A stretch of 64,000 bases of DNA, taken from Actinomycetes bacterium (GTDB lineage: Bacteria; Actinomycetota; Actinomycetes; Actinomycetales; Microbacteriaceae). The notes below the pieces were generated by a model that saw only the letters and a list, made by a program, of their open reading frames with translations, did no database searches and was not told the origin of the DNA. Both the position numbers and the translations under genes were made by a program. The DNA is taken from NCBI GenBank assembly GCA_023436775.1, contig JAEZHW010000069.1, positions 99,384-163,383 on the forward strand, written 5' to 3'. Below are positions 44,556 through 53,114 of this stretch, piece after piece. Numbering within the stretch: position 1 is the first letter of the stretch; the number at the start of each line of letters is the position of its first letter.

Positions 44556-45794
44556 TTAGTAGGACCGCAGCGCGATCACGGCGTTGTGGCCGCCGAAGCC
44601 GAAGGAGTTGCTGATTGCCAGCTGCGGCTCGTCGCCGAGCTGACGCGGGCTGGTGACCACGTCCAGCGGGATCTCCGGGTCCTGGTTGTCCAGGTTGATC
44701 GTCGGCGGCAGCACCTTGTCGCGCAGGGCGAGTACGGTGAAGACGGCCTCCAGGGCACCAGTGCCACCGAGCAGGTGACCGTGCGAGGACTTCGTAGCCG
44801 AGACCGGGATCTGGTTCACGCGGTCACCGAAGACGAGCTTGAGCGCGTTGTACTCGGCGATGTCACCCACCGGGGTGCTGGTGGCGTGCGCGTTGATGTG
44901 CGTGACCTCGTCCGCGGTGGCGCCGGCCTGCTCGAGGGCGGCAACCATTGCGCGCGCCGCGCCAGTGCCCTCCGGGTCCGGAGCGGTGATGTGGTACGAG
45001 TCGCTGGTGACGGCACCACCGGCGAGTTCAGCGTAGATGGTGGCACCGCGCGCCAGCGCGTGCTCCTCGGTCTCCAGGACCAGCGCCGCGGCGCCTTCAC
45101 CCATGACAAAGCCGTCACGGTTCACGTCGTACGGACGCGAGGCGCCAGCCGGGTTGTCGTTGTTCTTCGACAGCGCCTGCAGTGCAGCGAAGGCTGCGAT
45201 CGGCAGCGGGTGGATGGCCGCCTCAGAGCCACCGGCAATCACCACGTCCGCCAGACCGGCCTGGAGGCGGTCGTAGGCATTCGCGATGGCCTCGGTGCTG
45301 GAGGCACAGGCCGAGACGACCGAGCGGATGCCACCACGAGCCTGCAGGTCCATACCGACCGCAGCGCCCGGGCCATTCGGCATCAGCATCGGCACCGTCA
45401 TCGGCGGGACGCGGCGGGGGCCCTTCTCACGCAGGATGTCGTAGGAGCTCAGCAGCGTCCAGACGCCGCCGATACCGGTGGACCATTCCACGGCAACGCG
45501 GAAGGGGTCGGCCTCGGGGCTGCCAGCGTCGGCCCAGGCTTCACGGCCGGCGATCAGGGCGAACTGGCTGGACGGGTCCAGACGCTTCACCTCGACGCGG
45601 TCGAGGACCGAGTCGGCGGTGATCTTGGCCTGGCCAGCGAAGGTCACCGGCAGGTCGAATTCGGCCACCCAGTCCTGCTCGAGCGTACGGATGCCACTCT
45701 CGCCAGCGAGGAGTGCCTTCCAACTCTCGGCAGCGGTGGCGCCCAGGGGAGAAAAGGCGCCAATACCGGTGACAACGATGCGGGGCTTGCTCAT
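44556..45794 (-). CDS. fabF: 3-oxoacyl-ACP synthase II (FabF)
   Basis: Condensing enzyme for fatty acid elongation. Catalytic cysteine C163 lies in SACASSTEA; the two histidines are in INAHATSTPVGD and KSSHGHLLGG. The GGHNAVIAL end is typical. 412 residues. Last gene of the fabD-fabH-acpP-fabF operon on the minus strand, 128 bases after acpP. Confidence 0.95.
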   Translation of the reverse strand: MSKPRIVVTGIGAFSPLGATAAESWKALLAGESGIRTLEQDWVAEFDLPVTFAGQAKITADSVLDRVEVKRLDPSSQFALIAGREAWADAGSPEADPFRVAVEWSTGIGGVWTLLSSYDILREKGPRRVPPMTVPMLMPNGPGAAVGMDLQARGGIRSVVSACASSTEAIANAYDRLQAGLADVVIAGGSEAAIHPLPIAAFAALQALSKNNDNPAGASRPYDVNRDGFVMGEGAAALVLETEEHALARGATIYAELAGGAVTSDSYHITAPDPEGTGAARAMVAALEQAGATADEVTHINAHATSTPVGDIAEYNALKLVFGDRVNQIPVSATKSSHGHLLGGTGALEAVFTVLALRDKVLPPTINLDNQDPEIPLDVVTSPRQLGDEPQLAISNSFGFGGHNAVIALRSY

Positions 45795-45922
45795 GCGATC
45801 AGCCTTCCATGCGGGATTCAGGGTACAGCGAGTCGTACTGCAGTCTCGTCCGCTACCGCGACGACGCGGGAACGGGTGAGGCCGGGTGGGCTACAGCGTC
45901 TCGACTGCAGCCCACCTGCGAC

Positions 45923-46174
45923 CTACTCGGCCGAAGCGTTGACGATGAAGTCGACGGCGTCCTTCACGGTGACGAGGTTCTTCACCTGGTCGTCCGGGAT
46001 CTTCACGTCGAACTTCTCCTCAGCGTTCACGACGATGGTCATCATCGAGATCGAGTCGATGTCCAGGTCGTCGGTGAATGCCTTGTCGAGCTGCACGGTC
46101 TCGGGGGCGATACCGGTCTCATCGTTGATGAGCTCGGCCAGGCCGGCCAGGACCTCTTCGGTGCTCAGTGCCAT
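45923..46174 (-). CDS. acpP: acyl carrier protein
   Basis: Carries acyl chains on a phosphopantetheine arm attached to S41 in the DLDIDSIS motif. 83 residues, highly acidic, typical four-helix ACP. The ATG at 46174 has AAGGAGA about 10 bases upstream; the longer open frame upstream is intergenic. Sits between fabH and fabF. Confidence 0.96.
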   Translation of the reverse strand: MALSTEEVLAGLAELINDETGIAPETVQLDKAFTDDLDIDSISMMTIVVNAEEKFDVKIPDDQVKNLVTVKDAVDFIVNASAE

Positions 46175-46268
46175 GTCGTTTTTCTCCTTCGTGTCGAAGA
46201 CCGTTGAACAGTCTAGGGGTCGGGGTACCAGGCGTTCAGGAATTCTTGCGGCCTGGAGTGTTGGGGCG

Positions 46269-47267
46269 TTAGGGGAGGCGAACCACCTGTGCGCCAAAGA
46301 CCAAGCCCGCGCCAAAACCGATCTGCAGGGCGAGCTTGCCGGACAGTTCCGGGTGCTCTTCCAGCAGGCGGTGGGTGGCCAGTGGGATCGATGCAGCCGA
46401 GGTGTTGCCGGTGGTGGCGATGTCGCGAGCGATGGCCACGGATTCCGGCAGCTTCAGCTGCTTTGCAAACTCGTCAATGATGCGCATGTTGGCCTGGTGC
46501 GGGATGAAGGCGGCAATGTCCGCGGGGCCCACGCCTGCGGCATCCAAGGCCTGCTGGGCAACCTTGGCCATCTCCCACACGGCCCAGCGGAAGACCGTCT
46601 GGCCCTCCTGGCGCATGGTCGGCCAGGGCACGTCGCCCTTGCGGTATTCCTGCCAGGTGGAGGTCATGTGGATGGCATCCCACTTCGAGCCATCCGAACC
46701 CCAAACGCTCGGGCCGATGCCGGGCTCGTCGGCAGGACCAACCACGGCCGCGCCGGCACCGTCACCGAGCAGGAACGAGATGGATCGGTCGGTCGGGTCA
46801 ACCATGTCGCTGAGCTTCTCTGCACCGAGCACGAGCACGTACTCCGCCAGGCCGCTACGGATGAGCGCGTCGGCCTGCGCAATCGCATAGGTGTAGCCAG
46901 CGCAGGCCGCCGAGATGTCGTAGGCCGGGGCGGGGGCCACGCCGATGCGGTCGGCGAGCAGCGTGGACAGCGACGGGGTCGCCACCTGGTTGCTGATGGT
47001 GGCCATGATCACGGCGCCGATCTGCGTCGGCTCGATGCCGGCGCGCTCGATCGCTTCGCGGGCAGCAGCCTCGGCAAGGTCGATCACGCCGACGTCATCG
47101 CTGGCGCGAGTGCGGGTGATGATGCCGGTGCGCTGGCGGATCCATTCGTCGCTCGAGTCGATCGGGCCGACCAACTCATCGTTCGGGACAATCCGGTCGC
47201 CGCGAGCCGCGCCCACCGCGTAAATCCGGGTGTGGGCAGGGCCCTGCAACTGACGTAGCGCGCTCAC
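46269..47267 (-). CDS. fabH: 3-oxoacyl-ACP synthase III (FabH)
   Basis: Initiates fatty acid synthesis by condensing acyl-CoA with malonyl-ACP. Catalytic C122 in SAACAGYTY, His in FIPHQANMR and Asn in TTGNTSAAS. 332 residues. The GTG start overlaps the fabD stop (GTGA). The substrate preference (straight or branched starter) cannot be read; actinobacteria often prefer branched starters. Confidence 0.95.
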   Translation of the reverse strand: MSALRQLQGPAHTRIYAVGAARGDRIVPNDELVGPIDSSDEWIRQRTGIITRTRASDDVGVIDLAEAAAREAIERAGIEPTQIGAVIMATISNQVATPSLSTLLADRIGVAPAPAYDISAACAGYTYAIAQADALIRSGLAEYVLVLGAEKLSDMVDPTDRSISFLLGDGAGAAVVGPADEPGIGPSVWGSDGSKWDAIHMTSTWQEYRKGDVPWPTMRQEGQTVFRWAVWEMAKVAQQALDAAGVGPADIAAFIPHQANMRIIDEFAKQLKLPESVAIARDIATTGNTSAASIPLATHRLLEEHPELSGKLALQIGFGAGLVFGAQVVRLP

Positions 47268-48205
47268 GCGGCACCTCCAGCAATCTCATCCAGCAGTGCC
47301 CGAGCAGCGGGCAAGTCGTCCGGGGTCTTCAGCGCCACCGTCGGCACACCCTTGAGCGAGCGACGAGCCAAACCAGTGAGTGTGCCACCCGGTGCCAGCT
47401 CAATCATGCCGGTGATTCCTGCATCTGCCATGGACGTTTGTACCTGGTCCCAACGGACCGGGGCAGCAACCTGATGCACCAGCAGGTCCACGAATGCAGC
47501 GCCCGAGGTGACCACGGCGCCGCCCCTGTTCGTCCAGAGCGTGGCGCGTGGGTCGGCGGGGGAGAGTGCAGCGGCGACGTCAGCGAGCAACGTGCGTGCC
47601 GGGTCCATGGTGCGGGTGTGGAAGGCGCCGGCCACCTGCAGCGGGATGACGCGGGTGCCAGCCACCGGCTCGGCGGCCAGGGCGGCCAGGGCATCCAAGT
47701 CGCCAGCGACGACGAGCTGGCCGCCACCATTGAAGTTCGCGGGAGACAGGCCCAGTTCCTCCAGGCGCGCCAGCAGTGCATCCTCGTCGCCACCGAGCAC
47801 GGCGCTCATGCCGGTCGGTTCGGCGGCGGCTGCGGCGTCGGCCATGGCGCGGCCGCGGGCGGCCACGAAGCGTAGGGCGTCCTCGGTGGACAGCACGCCC
47901 GAGGCGGCAGCAGCGGTGATCTCACCAACGGAGTGACCGGCGTAGCCACCGATCGCAGCCTCGCGGTCTGCGTTGCCGTCGAGCAGCGCGCCGAGCGAGA
48001 GTAACCCAGCTGCAACGATGAGCGGCTGCGCGATCGCGGTGTCCCGAATAGTGTCGGCGTCGGAGACGGTGCCGTGGGCGACGAGGTCGATGCCGACCAC
48101 CTCGGACCAGGATTCCAACTGCGCACGGAGCGCGGGGTCAGCAAGCCAGGGCTCGAGGAAGCCCGGGGTCTGCGCACCCTGACCAGGGCCGACGACAACA
48201 ATCAT
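47264..48205 (-). CDS. fabD: malonyl-CoA:ACP transacylase (FabD)
   Basis: Transfers malonyl groups to ACP. Begins IVVVGPGQGAQTPGFL; the nucleophile is S92 in GYAGHSVGE, and the arginine and histidine regions (AARGRAMADAA; VAGAFHTRTMDPA) are intact. 313 residues. GGGAGGATTGAATCC upstream fixes ATG 48205. It lies 101 bases downstream of fasR in the same orientation. Confidence 0.95.
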   Translation of the reverse strand: MIVVVGPGQGAQTPGFLEPWLADPALRAQLESWSEVVGIDLVAHGTVSDADTIRDTAIAQPLIVAAGLLSLGALLDGNADREAAIGGYAGHSVGEITAAAASGVLSTEDALRFVAARGRAMADAAAAAEPTGMSAVLGGDEDALLARLEELGLSPANFNGGGQLVVAGDLDALAALAAEPVAGTRVIPLQVAGAFHTRTMDPARTLLADVAAALSPADPRATLWTNRGGAVVTSGAAFVDLLVHQVAAPVRWDQVQTSMADAGITGMIELAPGGTLTGLARRSLKGVPTVALKTPDDLPAARALLDEIAGGAA

Positions 48206-48306
48206 GGATTCAATCCTCCCGGAAAACGGGTGTGCAGTGGTGTGTGGGGCACGCACTGAACTTGAGGCGAAACCTTGTTGGCTCAGTGACTGTGCCGAAC
48301 GATTTC

Positions 48307-49494
48307 TTAGCGCCTACGCGGACGTGCGCTGGGTTCGGAGCCGGCAATGGAGCCGACGATCAGGGCCGATTGCAGGATTAGCGCCTCGCGCGGGCCGGTG
48401 GCATCCCAGCCAATGAGTTCCGAGATGCGCTTGAGGCGGTAGCGCACGGTGTTCGGGTGCACGAAGAGTTCGCGCGCCGTCGATTCCAGGCTGCGGCCGT
48501 TGTCGAGGTAGCTCCACAACGTGGCCAGCAGTTCCGGCGAATGCTCCTTGAGTGGCGCGTAGATCCGGCTGATCAGACGGGCACGGGCCTGAGGATCGCC
48601 GGCGAAGGCGCGCTCGGGTAGCAGGTCGTCGGCCAAGGCCGGGCGAGGCGCACCGCGCCACGAACCGGCGACTGCGAACCCAGCCAGGGCGGCCTTCGCG
48701 CTCTTGGCGGCCTCGACGATGCTCGGCACCTCGTGACCCAACACCAGGTGGCCCGGGCCGAACCAGGGCTCGAGCACATTGGCGAGTTCCAGGAAGGACA
48801 CCGGCTGGAAGTCGGGGTCCGGCTCCGGTGGTTCGGCGCGACCTATCACCACGACCAAGCGGCTGCCCTGCACGCCGATGAGGACGTCCGCGTGGCTGCG
48901 GCGGGCAGCGCGGCGGATCTGATCCACCTCAACCGCGCGCGGCGTCGTGCCAACCAGCACAGCGACCTCGCCGAGGCCGTGCCAACCCAGCGCCGCAATT
49001 CGGCTCGGCAGCTCGTCATCCACTTCGCCCGACAGGATCGAGTCGACCACAAGGGCTTCCAGGCGCGCGTCCCAGAGGCCGCGGGCTTCGGCGGCGCGAG
49101 CGTAGACATCGGCGGCAGCGAAGGCGATTTCTCGGCTGAACAGCAAGATCGCCTCGCGGAGGTGGTCGCCGTCGTCACGCACCCGGTCCTCGACGACAGA
49201 GACCACGACTCGGATGAGTTGCAGGGTCTCCTGCAGGCTCACCGAGCGCAGCAGTTCGCGCGGCGCGTTGTCGAACACGTCCGCGGCAATCCACGGGGTG
49301 GAGGTGGGGTCGTTGTACCACTCGATGAACGAGGCGATGCCGTTCTGGGCGACCAGCCCGACCGAGCTGCGGCGCCCCGGCGGCATGTCACGGTACCAAG
49401 GCAGCGTCTCTTCGAGGCGCTTCAGGGTGGCCGTGCTCAGCTCGCCGGAGATGGTACGGAGCCATGCCAGGGTCTGGGCCTTGGACTTGGTCAT
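48307..49494 (-). CDS. fasR: PucR-type regulator of fatty acid synthesis (FasR-like)
   Basis: 395 residues ending in a PucR C-terminal helix-turn-helix: RSLESTARELFVHPNTVRYR, followed by LKRISELIGWD. The middle is a GGDEF-like (CdaR) region. In Streptomyces the orthologue FasR sits in front of fabD-fabH-acpP-fabF and activates it; the same order occurs here, so the role is inferred from synteny and fold. The AGGCGG upstream of ATG 49494 is a plausible ribosome site. Confidence 0.88.
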   Translation of the reverse strand: MTKSKAQTLAWLRTISGELSTATLKRLEETLPWYRDMPPGRRSSVGLVAQNGIASFIEWYNDPTSTPWIAADVFDNAPRELLRSVSLQETLQLIRVVVSVVEDRVRDDGDHLREAILLFSREIAFAAADVYARAAEARGLWDARLEALVVDSILSGEVDDELPSRIAALGWHGLGEVAVLVGTTPRAVEVDQIRRAARRSHADVLIGVQGSRLVVVIGRAEPPEPDPDFQPVSFLELANVLEPWFGPGHLVLGHEVPSIVEAAKSAKAALAGFAVAGSWRGAPRPALADDLLPERAFAGDPQARARLISRIYAPLKEHSPELLATLWSYLDNGRSLESTARELFVHPNTVRYRLKRISELIGWDATGPREALILQSALIVGSIAGSEPSARPRRR

Positions 49495-49538
49495 CAGTAC
49501 ACCGCCTTCGCTTCGTCGGGTTGGGGAGGCGAGGCTGT

Positions 49539-52265
49539 TTAGCTCTCGCCGCCAGCGTTGCCGGTGGTGCCCGCGGTCACATCAGCCAGTCGGTACTGCT
49601 CGACCGCCTTGGCCGTGGTGCCAGCCTTGACCTCGCCGGCCTCTTCGAGGGCCTGCAGCGTGCGAACCACGATGCTCGGGCCGTCGATGAGGAAGTAGCG
49701 TCGAGCCGCAGCGCGGGTGTCCGAGAAGCCGAAGCCGTCAGCACCCAGGGTGCGGTAATCGCCCGGCACGAAGGGACGGATCTGGTCCTGCACGGCGTGG
49801 CTGTAGTCACTCACGCCGATGAAGGGACCCTCGGCGCCGGAGAGCTTCTCGGTCAGGTAGGGCACGCGCTTCGTCTCGTTCGGGTGCAGCAGGTTGTGCT
49901 CTTCGGCGGCAATACCGTCGCGGCGCAGCTCAACCCAACTGGTCACGCTCCACACGTCGGCCGAGACGCCCCAGTCCGTCGCCAGCAGTTCCTGGGCTTC
50001 GAGGGCCCACGGCACCGAGACACCGGAGGCGAGGATCTGCGCCTTCTTGCCCTTCGCGGTCGACGGCTTCAGCAGGTAGATGCCCTTCAGCAACCCCTCC
50101 ACGTCCAGGCCTTCCGGCTCGGCCGGCTGCACGATCGGCTCGTTGTAGACGGTGATGTAGTACATCACGTTCGGGTCTTCGTGCTTTCCGCCGTACATGC
50201 GGTCAAGGCCGGCGCGCACGATGTGACCGATTTCGTAGCCGTAGGCCGGGTCGTAGGTTACGACCGCGGGGTTGGTGCTCGCCAGCAGCGGCGAGTGGCC
50301 ATCCGCGTGCTGCAGACCTTCACCGGTGAGGGTGGTGCGGCCTGCGGTGGCGCCGATGATGAAGCCTCGCGTCATCTGGTCACCGGCGGCCCAGAAGGCG
50401 TCACCGGTGCGCTGGAAGCCGAACATCGAGTAGAAGATGTAGACCGGGATCAGCGCCTCGCCGTGGGTGGCGTAAGAGGTACCGGCTGCGGTGAAGGCAG
50501 CCACAGCACCGGCCTCGTTGATACCCACGTGCAGGATCTGACCCTGCGGGCTCTCCTTGTAGGCCAGCAGCAGTTCGCGGTCCACCGAGGTGTAGTTCTG
50601 CCCCTTGGGGTTGTAGATCTTCGCGGTGGGGAAGTACGAGTCCATACCGAAGGTGCGGGCCTCGTCGGGAATGATCGGCACAATGCGCTTGCCGAGTTCC
50701 TTGTCGCGCAGCAGGTCCTTCAGCAGTCGGGCGAAGGCCATGGTGGTGGCGATCTCCTGGTTGCCGGAGCCCTTCTTGACCACGTCGTAGGCCTTGTCAC
50801 CCGGCAGTTCGAAACTGCTGAAGACGCTGCGGCGGTTCGGCATGGGGCCACCGAGTTCGTCGCGACGGGCCTTCAGGTACTTGATGGCCTCGTCGTTCTC
50901 GCCCGGGTGGTAGTACGGCGGCTGGTACGGGTTCTCCTCGAGCTGCGCGTCCGTGATCGGAATACGCATGGTGTCGCGGAACTGCTTCAGGTCAGCCAGC
51001 GACATCTTCTTCATCTGGTGCGTGGCGTTGCGGCCCTCGAAGGTCGGGCCGAGGCCGTAGCCCTTGATGGTGTGGGCCAGGATGACGGTCGGCTGCCCCT
51101 TGTGCTCGGTGGCACGCTTGAAGGCGGCGTACACCTTGCGGTAGTCGTGGCCACCACGCTTGAGGTTCCAAATGTCGTCGTCGGAGTAGTTCTCGACGAG
51201 CTTGAGCGCGCGCGGGTCGCGGCCGAAGAAGTGCTCGCGGACGAAGGCGCCGCTCTCGGCCTTGTAGGTCTGGAAGTCACCGTCCGGCACGGTGTTCATC
51301 AGATGCAGCAGGGCTCCCTCGTGGTCGTTCTCGAGCAGGGCATCCCACTCGCGACCCCAAATGACCTTGATCACGTTCCAGCCAGCGCCGTGGAAGAAGG
51401 CTTCCAGTTCCTGGATGATCTTGCCGTTACCGCGGACGGGACCGTCGAGGCGCTGCAGGTTGCAGTTGACGACGAAGGTGAGGTTGTCGAGTCCCTCGTT
51501 GGCTGCCCACTGCAGGGCGCCGCGGCTCTCGACCTCGTCCATTTCACCGTCGCCGAGGAAGGCCCAGACGTGCTGGTCCGAGGTGTCCTTGATGCCACGG
51601 TTGTGGGCGTACTTGTTGACCATCGCCTGGTAAATGGCGTTGATCGGACCGATACCCATCGACACGGTCGGGAACTGCCAGAAGTCCGGCATGAGGCGCG
51701 GGTGCGGGTACGAGGGCAGTCCGCCGCCGATGTGGCTCTTCTCCTGGCGGAAGCCGTCCAGGTCGCGCTCGGTGAGCCGGCCATAGAGGTAGGCGCGGGC
51801 ATACATACCCGGAGAGGCGTGGCCCTGGTAGAAGATCTGGTCGCCGCCGCCGGGGTGGTCCTGGCCGCGGAAGAACCAGTTGTGACCGACTTCGTAGAGC
51901 GCTGCCGAGGAGGCGTAGGTCGAGATGTGACCACCGACGCCGATGCCGGGACGCTGCGCGCGGTGCACCGTCATTGCGGCGTTCCAGCGGATCCAGGCGC
52001 GGTAGCGGCGCTCCAGGTCCTCATCGCCAGGGAACTCGGGTTCCTCGCTGGTGTGGATGGTGTTGATGTAGTCCGTGGTGTGCACCAACGGCACCTCGAG
52101 CTGCAGTCGGCTCGACTGGTTGAGCAGGTCCGAGATGATTTCTCGGGCTCGCTGTCGACCCTTGCTAGCGATCAGCTGCTCAAGGGACTCCCGCCATTCG
52201 GCAGTTTCTGCCGGGTCAGAGTCGCCCGGGTTAACCGATGCGGAGAGTGGGCTAGTGACAGACAT
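49539..52265 (-). CDS. aceE: pyruvate dehydrogenase E1 component (AceE, homodimeric)
   Basis: Decarboxylates pyruvate with thiamine diphosphate. The TPP motif is [14 protein letters not shown], followed by [21 protein letters not shown]; the C-terminal transketolase domain ([19 protein letters not shown]) is complete. 908 residues from the ATG at 52265, which has ACGAGGTC upstream; the frame is open to 52391 but that lies in the divergent promoter region. Divergent from the peroxiredoxin gene. A TAGGCT at 52343-52348 is a possible -10. Confidence 0.96.
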   Translation of the reverse strand: MSVTSPLSASVNPGDSDPAETAEWRESLEQLIASKGRQRAREIISDLLNQSSRLQLEVPLVHTTDYINTIHTSEEPEFPGDEDLERRYRAWIRWNAAMTVHRAQRPGIGVGGHISTYASSAALYEVGHNWFFRGQDHPGGGDQIFYQGHASPGMYARAYLYGRLTERDLDGFRQEKSHIGGGLPSYPHPRLMPDFWQFPTVSMGIGPINAIYQAMVNKYAHNRGIKDTSDQHVWAFLGDGEMDEVESRGALQWAANEGLDNLTFVVNCNLQRLDGPVRGNGKIIQELEAFFHGAGWNVIKVIWGREWDALLENDHEGALLHLMNTVPDGDFQTYKAESGAFVREHFFGRDPRALKLVENYSDDDIWNLKRGGHDYRKVYAAFKRATEHKGQPTVILAHTIKGYGLGPTFEGRNATHQMKKMSLADLKQFRDTMRIPITDAQLEENPYQPPYYHPGENDEAIKYLKARRDELGGPMPNRRSVFSSFELPGDKAYDVVKKGSGNQEIATTMAFARLLKDLLRDKELGKRIVPIIPDEARTFGMDSYFPTAKIYNPKGQNYTSVDRELLLAYKESPQGQILHVGINEAGAVAAFTAAGTSYATHGEALIPVYIFYSMFGFQRTGDAFWAAGDQMTRGFIIGATAGRTTLTGEGLQHADGHSPLLASTNPAVVTYDPAYGYEIGHIVRAGLDRMYGGKHEDPNVMYYITVYNEPIVQPAEPEGLDVEGLLKGIYLLKPSTAKGKKAQILASGVSVPWALEAQELLATDWGVSADVWSVTSWVELRRDGIAAEEHNLLHPNETKRVPYLTEKLSGAEGPFIGVSDYSHAVQDQIRPFVPGDYRTLGADGFGFSDTRAAARRYFLIDGPSIVVRTLQALEEAGEVKAGTTAKAVEQYRLADVTAGTTGNAGGES

Positions 52266-52470
52266 CGTTGACCTCGTTCCGTGGGCTGGTGGCGCCAGTC
52301 GGTGTGACTCACCGTCCAGGGTGTGGGGGTGGGCCAAAGAGCAGCCTAGCGAATTCGACGACAATGTTCGTACGCGTGCAACACACGACACGCTCGCGCG
52401 GCACTGGTTGTTGTGGGATATGTCCTAAATCTGCCCCGATATGGGGTACCGAGGAGAGTGGAGTTTCAGT

Positions 52471-52938
52471 ATGGAAATTGGCAGCGTTGCCCCAGATTTC
52501 ACCTTGACCAACCAGCATGGCCAGGATGTGACGCTGAGTTCGTTCCGTGGAAAGTCGGCAGTGGTGCTGGTGTTCTACCCCTTGGCGTTCTCGGGTATTT
52601 GCGGGGGAGAGATGTGTGAACTCCGCGACAACATTGCGATGTTCCGCGACCAGCGCGTGGAACTGCTCGCCATCTCGGTCGACTCGCGCCACACGCTGCG
52701 AGCCTGGGCGGACGCGGAAGGCTTTGACTTCTCGCTGCTGGCAGACTTCTGGCCGCACGGTGGTGTCGCGCAGCAGTACGGTGTGTTCCTCGACGACAAG
52801 GGCTTTGCCAATCGCGCCACCTTCGTCATCGATCAGGAAGGCGTGCTGCGCGCACAGTTCGTCACCGAGCCGGGACAGCCGCGTTCGCTCGCGGACTACC
52901 GCTCGGCCTTGGACTCGTTGGAGCAGTCGAACGCCTAA
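52471..52938 (+). CDS. peroxiredoxin (AhpE-like)
   Basis: Reduces peroxides via C44, the peroxidatic cysteine, in YPLAFSGICGGEMC (a Ser replaces the usual Thr three residues before); C49 could serve as a resolving or structural thiol. 155 residues, the length of Mycobacterium AhpE. ATG at 52471 has GGAG 8 bases upstream; an in-frame ATG at 52441 would add ten residues. Divergent from aceE. Confidence 0.9.
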   Translation: MEIGSVAPDFTLTNQHGQDVTLSSFRGKSAVVLVFYPLAFSGICGGEMCELRDNIAMFRDQRVELLAISVDSRHTLRAWADAEGFDFSLLADFWPHGGVAQQYGVFLDDKGFANRATFVIDQEGVLRAQFVTEPGQPRSLADYRSALDSLEQSNA

Positions 52939-53025
52939 TTGCCGCTGGTCCGGCGAGCGCACACGGGGCCCCGCCGGACCAAGAGGGCGCGGTCGTGGAG
53001 ATTCCCGATAGAATCGACCGCACCA

Positions 53026-53098
53026 GGGCCTTTAGCTCAGCTGGTAGAGCGCCACGTTTACACCGTGGATGTCATCGGTTCGATCCCGGTAGGGCCCA
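53026..53098 (+). tRNA. tRNA-Val (anticodon TAC)
   Basis: 73 bases: acceptor GGGCCTT / AGGGCCC with a T-G pair, D-arm GCTC...GAGC, anticodon stem CCACG/CGTGG around TTTACAC, T-arm TCGG-TTCGATC-CCGG, discriminator A. CCA not fully encoded (ACCG follows). TAGAAT (53009-53014) is a possible -10. Confidence 0.95.
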
Positions 53099-53114
53099 CC
53101 GCTCATCGGATACT

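Noticed and set aside
44478..47258. 926-residue open frame opposite the fab genes
   Set aside because: It crosses three well-supported genes in reverse and their terminator; the low-complexity Arg/Asp/Gly composition is typical of shadow frames.
49464..52271. 935-residue open frame opposite aceE
   Set aside because: Antisense shadow of AceE; no recognisable domain.
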